Origin: Nakataea oryzae
Taxonomy: Eukaryota; Ascomycota; Sordariomycetes; Magnaporthales; Magnaporthaceae
DNA length: 64,000 nt
Reading direction: 5' to 3'
Assembly (NCBI GenBank): GCA_003049435.1
Contig: PYSQ01000088.1
Coordinates: forward strand, 1 to 64,000
Shown one piece after another: positions 21,752 to 31,812 of this stretch. The position numbers and the translations under genes are program-made. Every line of letters begins with the position of its first letter. Positions within the stretch are counted from its first letter, which is position 1. The notes beneath the pieces were generated by a model that was given only the letters and a program-made list of their open reading frames with translations, searched no databases and was not told the DNA's origin.

Positions 21752-23953
21752 TCACAGTTGCAGCTGGTTCCACTGCTTCTTGCCCTTCCCGCCCTTTCTG
21801 ACTTGCACCTCTGGCTGAGCCTTCTCGATAGCATCCTTAGGCTTCCCAGCTAACCACGGATTGTTCTCAACTCCGTTCCCTGTGCCTGGGGGGTTGTTGG
21901 CCCGAGGCTTGGTCAGAACGCGGCCTGGGCCTGAACTCATGATCTGGCTAGGTCTGTTGACTTGGAGTGGCAAGGGGCTGGCCGAGAGTGCGCCCCCCTT
22001 GGCAACGCCTGAAAAGCTGCCAACAGACGACGGTCCAGACCGGCCTGAAGCCACGCTGCCGCCATGATTCGCAGTGGTACTGCCTCGCCTGCCAGCTGCT
22101 GTCTGCTCCCCGAGATTCCGGGTTGCCTTGAGCGCCAGATGACCGCTCCACTCGGCGGATAGCCGCGGCCAATTGACTGCAGCCGCTGTCTTGCGAGCGT
22201 TCTGTCCTGACCGTTGCTTCCGAGACGGCTCTAGGGCAATCCAGTGCCCTTCTTTCTTCTTCATCTCTGACCACGGCGCGCCTCCTGAGCTGCCCTCTGT
22301 ACCAGAGAAGTCTCCGTGCGGAGTTATGCCGCTGCTGATCACTGGCCCGTCGACTGATGTGTCTATCAGCACACCTTGTTTCCCCTTCGCCGCGCTGCTG
22401 TCACTACCGTCCAGTGTGGGAAAGTGCGTCTCAGCGTCTAGGACCGCGGGCGCCTCCTGCAAATATTCATTATGCACCCATCCAGAGCCGGATTTCTGCT
22501 TGGATTTGGGCTTGAGCCTCTGATTCCAGGAGGTCTTTTTGATTCCCTCAACCTCCCAGTCCCCTTGGCTACTATAAATCTCGTCGAGCTCGACAAGCCG
22601 CTCTATGAGCGGGTTGAGCTTGTCGAGGAACAGCTCGCGCACCTCAATAAAAGCGTGGTTCGCGGCAATTTTGTAGGGCGACACACCACTCGCGGGGGTT
22701 GAGGGGTCCGCCCCGGCGAGTGCGAGCGCCCTCAGCACCTCGACTACGTCCTCACGCATGCCCGGGTACGTCTGCCCTAGCACCTCGTGGATGGCGGTGT
22801 TTCCGTGCAGATCGACCGCGTTTGGATCCGGTCCCCGCGCAAGTATCGTGTCGACCAGGTCGCCGAACGCGAACCGGCACGCGACGTGCAGAGCGGTGGT
22901 TTCCTTGGGCACGTGCACCACCGGGTTTTTGTAGCAGTCGCAGTCGGAGTCGCCCGGGTAGAGCGACAGCAGGAGCTTCGCGGTGTCGAGGTGGCCGTGA
23001 GATATGGCCGAGTACAGAGGAGTGTAGCCCTGACCATTGGGCGCCGTGGGGTCGGCGCCTAGGCCGAGGAGGTGGTGGATGGCCTCGTCGTTGCCGCACG
23101 CAGCGGCCAGGTGCATCGGCGTCTGGCCCCTGTGGTCACAGTCGAGCGACTTCCAGCAGTGGTAGCCGCAGTGGTGCGCCCTCGACGTCTCGGTCGGCTG
23201 GCTGGGGTCAGCGCCGAACTCGAGCAGCGCGGCCATGGTTTTGGCGGTCATCTCCTCCCATGACGAATGTCCTATGAATTTACTAAATACCCGCTCATAT
23301 CCCGTCGACGATCGAAACCAGGGTGCTCGCTGGGCCAGGGCGAGATGGAGCGGCGCGAGGCCGTACTTGTTGACTTGACCCGCCTCGGCACCCCTGAGAA
23401 GGAGCATCTTGGTGGTTCTAGGCAAGCCAAAGCTGCAGGCAAGTCGGAGGGCGTATTCCACTTCCTGGGCGCTGGTCACTAGGCTTGGCCGCGCGAGCGT
23501 CAGGCCCAGTGGCGTCAGATCTGGGTACATGGAGGACCCTTCCTGGATCATGTCGGCTCCGTGCTTGGTCAGGTGGGCCGCAACCCTGGGGGCGTCTGCT
23601 ACCAGAGCATGATGGATAAAAGTGATATCTTTCTTCACGAAGAGAGGCTTGGGAATCACGCCCCTGAGATCGAGGTGGTCGTCAGACCGAAGCGTCAGGT
23701 AGGTAATGATGTTGACCGAGTCGTGGCGGACAGCATGGAGAAAGAGGTCTGTCAGGATCGAATCCTTGCTCTCGTTTTTCTTTGTGGCCCGATACTCAAT
23801 GGCAAGCCTCAGAATATGGTCACCGAAGAGCCAGTTGAAGGAACGGTTGACGCGATTGAGAGCGCTGAGGTCGACGATATCCGGGAGATACTTGGATATT
23901 TCCAGCACGATCTCGGCGGGACAGCCCTCGAGATGCGGCTGAAGCTCGGACAT
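21752..23953 (-). CDS. F-box protein with ankyrin repeats (733 aa)
   Basis: A predicted adaptor of an SCF-type ubiquitin ligase, or a scaffold. The first 45 residues hold an F-box-like motif: CPAEIVLEISKYL, then LSALNRVNRSF. Ankyrin repeats occupy roughly residues 95-460, with clear units such as RGQTPMHLAAACGND, GYTPLYSAISHGHLD, TTALHVACRFAFGD and HGNTAIHEVLGQTY. The C-terminal ~270 residues are polar, rich in Ser, Gly, Lys and Asn, and probably disordered. One exon; the ATG at 23953 was chosen because the ORF upstream of it starts only at a TTG. Such F-box/ankyrin genes are abundant and variable in filamentous ascomycetes, so the target cannot be named. Confidence 0.85.
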   Translation of the reverse strand: MSELQPHLEGCPAEIVLEISKYLPDIVDLSALNRVNRSFNWLFGDHILRLAIEYRATKKNESKDSILTDLFLHAVRHDSVNIITYLTLRSDDHLDLRGVIPKPLFVKKDITFIHHALVADAPRVAAHLTKHGADMIQEGSSMYPDLTPLGLTLARPSLVTSAQEVEYALRLACSFGLPRTTKMLLLRGAEAGQVNKYGLAPLHLALAQRAPWFRSSTGYERVFSKFIGHSSWEEMTAKTMAALLEFGADPSQPTETSRAHHCGYHCWKSLDCDHRGQTPMHLAAACGNDEAIHHLLGLGADPTAPNGQGYTPLYSAISHGHLDTAKLLLSLYPGDSDCDCYKNPVVHVPKETTALHVACRFAFGDLVDTILARGPDPNAVDLHGNTAIHEVLGQTYPGMREDVVEVLRALALAGADPSTPASGVSPYKIAANHAFIEVRELFLDKLNPLIERLVELDEIYSSQGDWEVEGIKKTSWNQRLKPKSKQKSGSGWVHNEYLQEAPAVLDAETHFPTLDGSDSSAAKGKQGVLIDTSVDGPVISSGITPHGDFSGTEGSSGGAPWSEMKKKEGHWIALEPSRKQRSGQNARKTAAAVNWPRLSAEWSGHLALKATRNLGEQTAAGRRGSTTANHGGSVASGRSGPSSVGSFSGVAKGGALSASPLPLQVNRPSQIMSSGPGRVLTKPRANNPPGTGNGVENNPWLAGKPKDAIEKAQPEVQVRKGGKGKKQWNQLQL

Positions 23954-25128
23954 GATAGGTAGTGGTGGGTGGAAATTCAAGAACTTTCAGATGGCAGAAG
24001 ACGACTGAGGACAGTCAAGGCAGCGACGAGCTGTCATGGGAGGAGGCTGTTTTTCTATGTGAGTTGATGCCGGCGGTGATCATAAACAAAAGTCCCGGAC
24101 GCTTCAAACCTGACACCAGATGAGAGGAGTCTGAGATGCAGTCACCACCCGGGCACGCACCCATCTTTAGCTCACTTGCACCTTCCTTTCTCCAGGCCCC
24201 ACTCTCTACCGGGAGGCTTTCCAGCTCGAACTCGAGCTTTGAAAGAAAAAAAAAACGTCTAAACGAATATGCGAAACTTTGACCCCATCAAAGTCCCGCC
24301 TGCAGCCAGGTGGCGGTTACGCGGCGTCCAGGCACAGCAGCGGATAAGACCCGTCTCTGGGAGATCATTATGGGCGCTGGATTCTACGAGACTGCACATG
24401 CACCCTTACCCAACAGACGGCAGCAGTAACGGGCACGACTTACTCTCTTTGGGGGTGCCCGATCTGTTGGATACCCGAGGCTCGAGATGGCTTACACAAG
24501 GACCAGGTAGGTACGTATCTCAGTCGACGCCTGCTGGCTGTACCTGCCACATCGGGACAAGGGGCAGCTCAGCTGTGCAAGCGGCCAGTTGCAGGCCAAG
24601 CCGACGACGGCCAGGCCTGCCGTTGGGTCAGCCCACCCCCGCGCTGCCTGCGGCCACATGCACAACCTTAATCGAACAACAATGGGGAGGCAAGATTCGC
24701 TGGGGCTGCGATAACGGACGAGCACCGGTCTCGCCGCTGCCTGGAGCCGTGGACCCGACATCGTCGAGTCCATGACGCCGTTGGCGTGGTTTGCATTTGC
24801 TCGCAAGGACGTGGTTTTGGAGCGTGTCGTCCAATTCGCCTGTCCGTCTTCGGACTGCGTCCCCGCTCCGTCAGACCACCCTTGGAGGCTGCTGCTGCGT
24901 AATACAGACGAAGTTGTGATTTATAACTTCACCAAATCCTCCCTTGCTTGGAATCCGTCTTTCTCATGCAGAATCTGAAATCCACAAAACCGCAGACTGA
25001 CGCCAGGGAGAAGACAAAACAAGCCAACAAAAAAAAACAATTACACCAAAACAAGCCACAACCAAAGAAGAAAAAAAAACATGCTCCAGACAATAACCCC
25101 GCACCACGACGCGCACCACACGCGCACC
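23954..25128. promoter_or_regulatory. divergent promoter region, F-box gene / PPC decarboxylase
   Basis: About 1.2 kb between two divergent starts. An A run is at 24245-24255 and an A-rich leader lies at 25015-25080, directly before the decarboxylase. ORFs on both strands (up to 168 aa) lack motifs. No gene is called. Confidence 0.4.
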
Positions 25129-26074
25129 ATGTCGACCTCGCTCGAGACCCTCAAGGCCTCCATGGCAGACGGCAAGCGCCACCTGCTGCTAGCGGCCTCG
25201 GGCTCCGTCGCTACCATCAAGCTCCCCGAGATCATCCGCGCCCTGGCCGACGCCCATGGCGACAGCAGCCTCTCCATCCGCGTCGTCCTGACCCGCTCCG
25301 CCTCTCACTTCCTCGCCGGCCAGGCCGTCGAGCAGCCGACCCTGTCCGCCGTCGCCGCCATGCACTGCGTTGACGCCGTCTACTGCGACGCCGACGAGTG
25401 GGGGCCGCGCCCCTGGCGCCGCGGCGGCGACATTCTGCACATTGAGCTGCGGAGGTGTAAGCCCAAGCGAACCCAAGCGAACCCCTTTGCAAATGGCCGC
25501 CCACCTACCTGGCTGCCTACCTTTACTCCCCCAAAGTTTTAGCTGATTTGTGTATTGACGATAAAATAAATAAATAAAAAATCCAGGGGCCGACCTCATG
25601 GTCATCGCCCCCCTGAGCGCAAACACGCTGGCCAAAATCACAAACGGTCTGTGCGACAACCTGCTCACCAGCGTCGTGCGCGCCTGGGACACGGACGCCG
25701 CCGTCGACGGCCGCTCCAAGCGCATCGTCGTGTGCCCGGCCATGAACACGGCCATGTGGCGCCACCCCATCACCGCCCGCCAGATCCGCACCCTCGAGCA
25801 CGAGTGGGGCGTGTCCGCGGCGGCGGCGCCACCAGCAGCTCCCGAAAACGGGGATGTTGTCGCCGAGTCGGCGGGCGAAGACGCCCACAGCGCCAACGGC
25901 GGTGCTCATCCTGCCTCATCGCAATCGACGAGTGGTCGTGGTGGCGATGGTTGGTTCGAGGTCATGCACCCACAGGCCAAGATGCTGGCCTGTGGTGACG
26001 TTGGCGTCGGCGGCATGGCGGACTGGAAAGAGATTGTCAAGGTGATAGAGGACAGGCTAGGGTTGAGGGCGTGA
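25129..26074 (+). CDS. phosphopantothenoylcysteine decarboxylase (Hal3/Coab-type flavoprotein)
   Basis: Decarboxylates phosphopantothenoylcysteine to phosphopantetheine, the third step of coenzyme A synthesis, using FMN. The 271-aa protein has the HFCD flavoprotein fold: LLAASGSVATIKLPE at the start, ELRRWADLMVIAPLSANT for FMN binding, PAMNTAMW carrying the key Asn, and LACGDVGVGGMA carrying the catalytic Cys. Two exons, 25129-25456 and 25587-26074; the join makes the Trp of RRWADL. An alternative in-frame ATG at 25081 would add 16 residues; 25129 has the better CACCATG context. Unlike yeast Sis2/Vhs3, both catalytic Asn and Cys are in one short chain, so a self-sufficient homotrimer is likely. 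A Ser/Gly/Ala insertion (about residues 200-235) precedes the last motif. Confidence 0.92.
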
Positions 26075-26982
26075 TTATAACGCTCTGCCCAGGAAAGAAA
26101 GAAGGGAGAGAAAAAAAAAACACTGTCCAGGAAATTTGAGGCAGATTTGCAGAATCCGGTCAGCTTGTCTCTCCTTTTCCGTTGGAAGCACTCGGGAACT
26201 GGGAATATCTGATATCAGATTGTAACACCACAATATGTCTTTGTCGCACAATTCAATGTCACAGCTACTTGATATCATACAGGATTTGTGGTTTGGTATG
26301 TTTGTATTTTAGTCGTGTCTAAACCGCCCAACCACAGGGCGACCTCTGATCATGTCACAAGCACACTAATACACAGGGCTTTTCCCCTCGGCGTACCTCA
26401 CTGCCCACCCAGAAGAAGCCTAGGTGTAGATTCTGGAATACCTTGGCAGTGACACGTCCGTGGATCGGCACCTTGAGGGACATCACATCTCTTGCCCCTC
26501 CACGTCTCTCATTATAACCTCTGCGTCCAGCCCTCATCGCGGCCATCGTGCTACACACGCTGAGTATGGTCCAGCCGGGTAGGTACCCCCATGCAAGACA
26601 GAAAACGAATAAAGCCAAAACAGAATAGCAGATGGTCTGGTGGCGTGATGCTGCCCACTCCCTGCGCTGTCCCCCGAGTTGAATATGATGACAACACCCA
26701 CGAACCCCTGTGTTCTTCGGCCTCGAGACCGGCAAACGCAATAATGACATATGGCGAAGGAGAGAAGAGACGTCGAAATAGCGTAAAAGTATGAGAGAAC
26801 AAAAGAAATATTGATGTTGAAGACAAGCCCGCATAATGTCTATCGAAGAGGCAACAAAACAGAGACCAGTGATGCTACCAGGGGGCCTAAATCTCTTTGG
26901 TAGAGCACTTGTGCCGCGAGTTCATGGGGAGACAAGATGGCAAATGCCCGACCAAACAGGGCGCGAAGCATTCGGAATGCGT
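26075..26982. other. convergent spacer, no gene seen
   Basis: About 900 bp between the ends of the decarboxylase and PNUTS-like genes. An A run is at 26111-26120. ORFs up to 159 aa on the minus strand have no family signal; the sequence is probably 3' UTR. Confidence 0.45.
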
Positions 26983-29900
26983 CTAGCCGTGCCGGAATGT
27001 GCACTTGCCGCCCTTTGCACACTTGCCGCTCGACCAGAACATGCAGGGCTTAGTACCGATAAGGTCGCGGTTGATTGGGTTCGATCGCTTCTCACGCCGG
27101 AACCTATCCTTTTCGCGGTGGTGCGATTCGCGTCGGTCCCTGTCGTCTCGGTCCCCACGCCCGCCGGCATTGTCGTTTCCGTTTGGTCTGGGAGCACCGT
27201 TACCACTGGCCGTGTCCGCTTTACCACCAGAGCCTGCGCCGGCACCGGGTTGCTGCGCGGCCCACTGCGCAAGTTGCTGTTGCAGAAAAGCCTGTTGAGC
27301 AGAATCCATCTGGCCACTGGCGAGCAGCGCCTGGATCTGCGGGTCCAGTAGCGGGTTCGTAATCGCCGTTGGAGCCTGGGCTTGGGGCTGCGGAGGGGCC
27401 TGCGCCGTGCCACCAAGCGCAGACAGCAAGGCGTGCAGTTGCGAGTTCGTATCTGCCGCTGGCTGAGCTGCTGGCGCAGCAGCTGGCGGGGGTGCCTGTG
27501 ACTGTTGCTGCTGCTGTTGCTGCTGATAGTATTGAGCATATTGAGCATATTGCTGCTGCTGTTGCTGCGCGGCCAGCATGGCCTGGAGCTGTGCCGGGTC
27601 CTGGCCACCGTACGCCTGGCCCAACTGAGCGTAATATTTAGCCCAGGCGGCCGCCTGCTCCTCTGCACTCGGCTGGGCGACGCCGTTCGTCTGCTGGAGC
27701 TGTGCGATCTGGCGTGCCTCGGCCTCCTTGCGCAGTCTATCCTGCTCTGCAGCCTGTGCCCGGCGCTCCTTGTCTCGGTTATATCCCTGCCACCACTCCC
27801 TGATCCTTCCCGGGTCACTGATGTAGCTCGGGGGATCAGTAGGCGGAAAGGGGAGGTCCTTGAGCTTCCAGACAAGTTCTTCAGCGGCATCCACGACCTG
27901 CTGAACGGCCGAGTCTGGGTAGTTGAAACGTCGTTGTGTCTTGGGCCGTGCGGGGTCGTACGGATCCGAGGGAGTCCATTTCAACACTTTCTCGGAGCTC
28001 AGTAGAGCGAGCACGTGCTCACTGTTGGGCAACGATGGTTGTGTAAGCTGTGGCGGCGGGGTCTGAGGAGCTGGTTGCTGGGCGGCGATAGCCTTGGCAT
28101 TCCGCTGATGTATGCGTACGATAGCGTTGTTGGTCGCTCTCTTGACGCCAAAATGCTCGGCATCGCGCCAGCGTGTATGGATCTCGTCGAGGTTGGTGGT
28201 GCTGGGTGGCAAGGCTATAGGGTCCGGCACCTGCAGAGGTTCCTTGGGAAGTCCGATGGGAGACTTGGGCGTTGCTGGAATGTCCGCTGGATCGATGTAA
28301 AAGGCCATCACCTCGACCTGCTGGCGGGCTGTCATGACATCCTTCTCAGCCGTACTTATCGGCTTGAGACCGCCGCGGTTGGTGTAATTGGCCTCCCGCT
28401 TCTCAGCAGGCAGCGCAGAAAAACTGAGCTGACTAGGCTCGCTCCACGGACGCTCGGTAGGCTCTTCTTCTTCGTCATCGTCCTTGTCCAGTTCCAGTCC
28501 CTTCTGTCCTTGCTTCAGCATCATGCCTTCCGATCTGTCGTCACTGGCGTGCCGCGTCATGGTGTTGGCTCTGGCATCATCCTCTTCTTCCTCGGCGTGC
28601 TTGTGGAAGACACGGATGTCAGCGATCGAGTCGTCCGGCTTCCACGTCACGCGGAGCTTGCGCCGCTTCTCCTTCCGCAGTCGCTTTTCTGTCTCCTCGG
28701 GCGTTTCTACCACCTCGACGTCAATGTCCATTTTGGCAGTAGGTTGCGATGGTTTCTTGGGTTGGGCAATCTCGTTCAGCAGAGAGCCCAGCCTAGAGCC
28801 GCCAAAGGGTGATTCCGTCTTTTGTCCAGCCGCCTTCTTTGCCCTGGTGAGCTCGTACTTGATCGGCTCAATCTTGGCTGCGGTCGCGGGCTTGGAGCTG
28901 TCTGTTTTGCCTGGAAGCTGCACTCTGGCCGCGTCCGATTTGGCAGGGTCCGGCCGGGCGACAGGCTTGGAGAGAGGTCGCGACTTGCCAGGCAATAAGC
29001 CCGGCATGCCAAATGGCTTGCCCGCTGTGCCAGTCGCCGAAGACTTTGCGCCTGTGGCGTCAGGAGCAGGAGGGTTTGGTGCAAATTTCTTCGCAGCTGG
29101 GGCGTCCGAGTCGTCCTCTCGCAACCTCTTGGCAGGCGAAGAGTCCGATGGTATCCTGGTTGGCTTGACAGCCTTGGAGCTGATTCCAGAGGAGGATGTC
29201 ACCTTTTTCATCTCGGCAGAACCCTTGGGAACTGAGAGCTGACCACCACCCACCGAGCCAGCTTTGGTGGATGCTGCCTCGCTGGAATCCTTGCCACGGC
29301 TGATGATTTTGTCAATCTTCTTCATCAGTTTCTTGACCTCGTCATCGCCCTTGACCAGAAACCTCTTTTGGATCTTGTCAAACTTGAGTTTTGTGATCAA
29401 GGTCTCCTCGGGGAGCGAGATAAAGAGCGAAAGAAGTCGAAGAATGGCTTTGGGGAAGTCCCCACTGAAATCGCTGGCATTGTAGCAGTCCCTCAGCGAT
29501 GAGACGAGATGGCCGATGAGGGGTCGGTTGCCGCCGAGGTTTTCCAGAATCGCAATGTCGCCCCTATCGTACGCAGCGTCGATGGCGCGATACATAAGCT
29601 TCTGCTCGCGCGCGAGAGCGTCCTTGAACTTGTCCTTGTCGGCAGAACCTTCGGGCGCGGAGTCGACCTGCACCTTGAGTGCCTTGATCTTGTCGGCAAA
29701 GCCTTTGATAAGGTCTCCAAAATCTTTCACAGCTTGCTTAATCACGGCGACACTCCGCTGGCTGGGGCTGATGTAAACGGCGCCAATGGCATCCCAAGCC
29801 ACTGCTTCTTCTGGATCGGTTGGTCGAACCTCACTTCGTGGCCGTTCGTCCTCTCCATCAAGGATCACCCTCTCAAGACCGTCCCTCATTGCAGCCGAGA

Positions 29901-31812
29901 GCTTCAGGCCATAGTCCTTCTGAAGGAGCATGTTGAGGCCGTTGAGCTTTCCCTCAATGTTACTATCGTCAGCCTGGCTTTCGTTGGCCTTGACGAACTG
30001 GCTCATCAGCTCAGCGGGCATCGGCGTTTCACGCTTCATGACCTGAACGCCAAGTCCCCTCTCGTGGTCACACAAGATGAGAGACTCCGGCGGTGGTGAC
30101 ATCGGCAATGAAACCGAGGGCCCAACAACCACATTGAGCATTCCCGTCCAGCCAACCCGGTGGCCATTCATCTGAGCCACTGCAGGATCCCGGTCTGGCA
30201 GCTGAGTTCCTTTGGCCAACGCCTTGGTCGTACTTGGCTTTTGTGATTGGGGAATCTGGGCCGAGGAGAAAGTAGACATATACTGGGTGGGCGGTCCCTG
30301 GCCAGGGACCGGATTAGCCACTGACTGAGCAGCCAGGGGGTGGGCATATCCTGGTTGTCCAACAGCAGGCTTTGCGGACCCGGGCCTCGGAGATGGTTGC
30401 GCATGGCCTGTCACCGAAGATTGTACTTGCTGTGGACCATTTGCACGGGGCCCTGCCCTAGTAGGGGCAGATCGAGTCAAAACAGGGCTGGCTTGTTGGT
30501 GTTGTTGCTGTTCAGGCATCACAGAAAATGACTGTGCGTGAGATACAGGCGTCGGGTGGGAGGCTGGGAGACCGTTCGGAGTCCATGTTTGGGCAGCATT
30601 ATGCATGGGCTGAACATGTTGATTAGGTGCAGGTGGCTCGAAGCTTGCAGAGACAAAGTTGTTCGCAGATGGCGTCGGGGTGGTTGAGGCTGGTCTCTGG
30701 AATGGCGAACTGGCCGTGCCTGCGGGGGAATTCACGCCACCTAGCCCAGGGCTATGTGTATGTGAAATAGGACTTGGGGCGAACTGTGCCGTTGTAGTTG
30801 GCACCCGGGCTTGACGCGAGATAGGCGCTTGCTGGGCCGGGTATCCGAAGGGTGGTGCAGCTCCCTGGCCCTGAAAGACAGGCTGCTGCTGCTGCTGCTG
30901 CTGCTGATGTTGCTGCGAATGTCTCTGCACCTGTGGCTGGAACTGCTGATGATGCTGTGGCTGTTGAGCTTGCTGCAACTGTGGTTGGTGAGGTTGTGGT
31001 TGTTGGTGTAGCTGCTGCTGGTGTTGCGTCTGCTGATGCAGTTGCTGTTGATGCACCTGAGATTGCGCCTGCTGGTGGAGCTGCTGCTGGTGCTGGAGCT
31101 GTGGGTGGACTGGGGGCTGGTGCTGGTGCTGAGAGTGTTGATGCACCTGCGGCTGTTGCTGCACCTGCTGTTGTTGATGCCTCTGAGGCTGCTGCTCCTG
31201 CTGCTGGTGCGGGTGCCCCTGAGGTTGTGGCCGTTGGAGCTGTGGCTGCGCTTGCGTCGGAGTGTGTGTACGGAACTCCTGAGGAGGTGGGTAGAACTGG
31301 GGCTCTTGGGTTCCATGCACCTGATAGTTGCCTTGGGGTTGGGGACGTTGAGGATGTTGGATAAACTGCTGGGGTTGCCCGTTCATGTGCTGGCCGGGAT
31401 CAGTAAGCTGCTGAGCCTGGCTGGGCTGACGCTGGGCATAGATGTCGCCATGAAAAGGCTCCTGAAACTGCTGCGTCTGTGTCGGCGGCGTAGAATATTG
31501 ACTCTCCGGGTGATTGTTGGGAGCGAACGAGTTCGAAAAGCTGCTGTACCCTACCGTAGGTGCCGTGTCCAGCGGCCGAGCCTGGTATTCATAGGGTGGA
31601 TTGTTGTGGCCGAAGTACTGGCCATCAGGGAACGCGGATGCCTCCTCATACTGTAATCCTGGATGGAGCCCAGACGACAACGCGTTGGCATCAAAGTAGA
31701 ACTCTTGATCAGGCTCCCCAAAGGACTGGGCAGCACCATGGTGGGCATGGGCAGCGCCTGCATCACCACCTCCACCGAAGTGATGATACTGGTTGCCCTG
31801 GCCCTGCGACAT
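26983..31812 (-). CDS. PNUTS/Ppn1-like PP1-binding protein with polyQ N-terminus, TFIIS-N/LW-like helices and CCCH zinc finger
   Basis: One open frame of 1609 aa. Order of parts: a Gln/His/Pro-rich first 330 residues with long QQQ runs; a Ser/Pro/Thr-rich zone; a helical block (about 600-830) including PLIGHLVSSLRDCYNASDF, which I read as the TFIIS N-terminal/LW-type bundle; KLRVTW near 1054, matching the RVxF docking motif of PP1 phosphatase; a second Gln-rich zone (about 1390-1480); an RGG/RDRRE stretch; and a final CX7CX5CX3H zinc finger, CMFWSSGKCAKGGKCTFRH. LW domain, RVTW motif and C-terminal CCCH finger in that order are the layout of human PNUTS (PPP1R10), whose fission-yeast counterpart Ppn1 acts with Dis2 and Swd22 in transcription termination. 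The identification is inference from architecture. Small in-frame introns cannot be excluded. Confidence 0.65.
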   Translation of the reverse strand: MSQGQGNQYHHFGGGGDAGAAHAHHGAAQSFGEPDQEFYFDANALSSGLHPGLQYEEASAFPDGQYFGHNNPPYEYQARPLDTAPTVGYSSFSNSFAPNNHPESQYSTPPTQTQQFQEPFHGDIYAQRQPSQAQQLTDPGQHMNGQPQQFIQHPQRPQPQGNYQVHGTQEPQFYPPPQEFRTHTPTQAQPQLQRPQPQGHPHQQQEQQPQRHQQQQVQQQPQVHQHSQHQHQPPVHPQLQHQQQLHQQAQSQVHQQQLHQQTQHQQQLHQQPQPHQPQLQQAQQPQHHQQFQPQVQRHSQQHQQQQQQQQPVFQGQGAAPPFGYPAQQAPISRQARVPTTTAQFAPSPISHTHSPGLGGVNSPAGTASSPFQRPASTTPTPSANNFVSASFEPPAPNQHVQPMHNAAQTWTPNGLPASHPTPVSHAQSFSVMPEQQQHQQASPVLTRSAPTRAGPRANGPQQVQSSVTGHAQPSPRPGSAKPAVGQPGYAHPLAAQSVANPVPGQGPPTQYMSTFSSAQIPQSQKPSTTKALAKGTQLPDRDPAVAQMNGHRVGWTGMLNVVVGPSVSLPMSPPPESLILCDHERGLGVQVMKRETPMPAELMSQFVKANESQADDSNIEGKLNGLNMLLQKDYGLKLSAAMRDGLERVILDGEDERPRSEVRPTDPEEAVAWDAIGAVYISPSQRSVAVIKQAVKDFGDLIKGFADKIKALKVQVDSAPEGSADKDKFKDALAREQKLMYRAIDAAYDRGDIAILENLGGNRPLIGHLVSSLRDCYNASDFSGDFPKAILRLLSLFISLPEETLITKLKFDKIQKRFLVKGDDEVKKLMKKIDKIISRGKDSSEAASTKAGSVGGGQLSVPKGSAEMKKVTSSSGISSKAVKPTRIPSDSSPAKRLREDDSDAPAAKKFAPNPPAPDATGAKSSATGTAGKPFGMPGLLPGKSRPLSKPVARPDPAKSDAARVQLPGKTDSSKPATAAKIEPIKYELTRAKKAAGQKTESPFGGSRLGSLLNEIAQPKKPSQPTAKMDIDVEVVETPEETEKRLRKEKRRKLRVTWKPDDSIADIRVFHKHAEEEEDDARANTMTRHASDDRSEGMMLKQGQKGLELDKDDDEEEEPTERPWSEPSQLSFSALPAEKREANYTNRGGLKPISTAEKDVMTARQQVEVMAFYIDPADIPATPKSPIGLPKEPLQVPDPIALPPSTTNLDEIHTRWRDAEHFGVKRATNNAIVRIHQRNAKAIAAQQPAPQTPPPQLTQPSLPNSEHVLALLSSEKVLKWTPSDPYDPARPKTQRRFNYPDSAVQQVVDAAEELVWKLKDLPFPPTDPPSYISDPGRIREWWQGYNRDKERRAQAAEQDRLRKEAEARQIAQLQQTNGVAQPSAEEQAAAWAKYYAQLGQAYGGQDPAQLQAMLAAQQQQQQYAQYAQYYQQQQQQQQSQAPPPAAAPAAQPAADTNSQLHALLSALGGTAQAPPQPQAQAPTAITNPLLDPQIQALLASGQMDSAQQAFLQQQLAQWAAQQPGAGAGSGGKADTASGNGAPRPNGNDNAGGRGDRDDRDRRESHHREKDRFRREKRSNPINRDLIGTKPCMFWSSGKCAKGGKCTFRHG
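27498..27570. repeat. CTG/TTG trinucleotide tract coding poly-Gln
   Basis: A GCTGTTGCTGCTG-type tract within the PNUTS-like gene encodes Gln runs on the minus strand, with an AQYAQYYQQ unit made by a TATTGAGCA duplication at about 27529-27552. A length-variable site is likely. Confidence 0.7.
30883..31235. repeat. long imperfect CTG/TTG/ATG repeat coding Gln/His
   Basis: About 350 bp of imperfect CTG-type triplets encoding the Gln/His/Pro-rich first third of the PNUTS-like protein. Codons are mixed CAG and CAA with His and Leu interruptions, so the tract is old rather than a fresh expansion. Confidence 0.75.

Noticed and set aside
4969..26074. Idea of a secondary-metabolite cluster around the Zn2Cys6 factor, GGT and flavoprotein
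   Set aside because: No PKS, NRPS, terpene or P450 gene is present, and the flavoprotein is a CoA enzyme.
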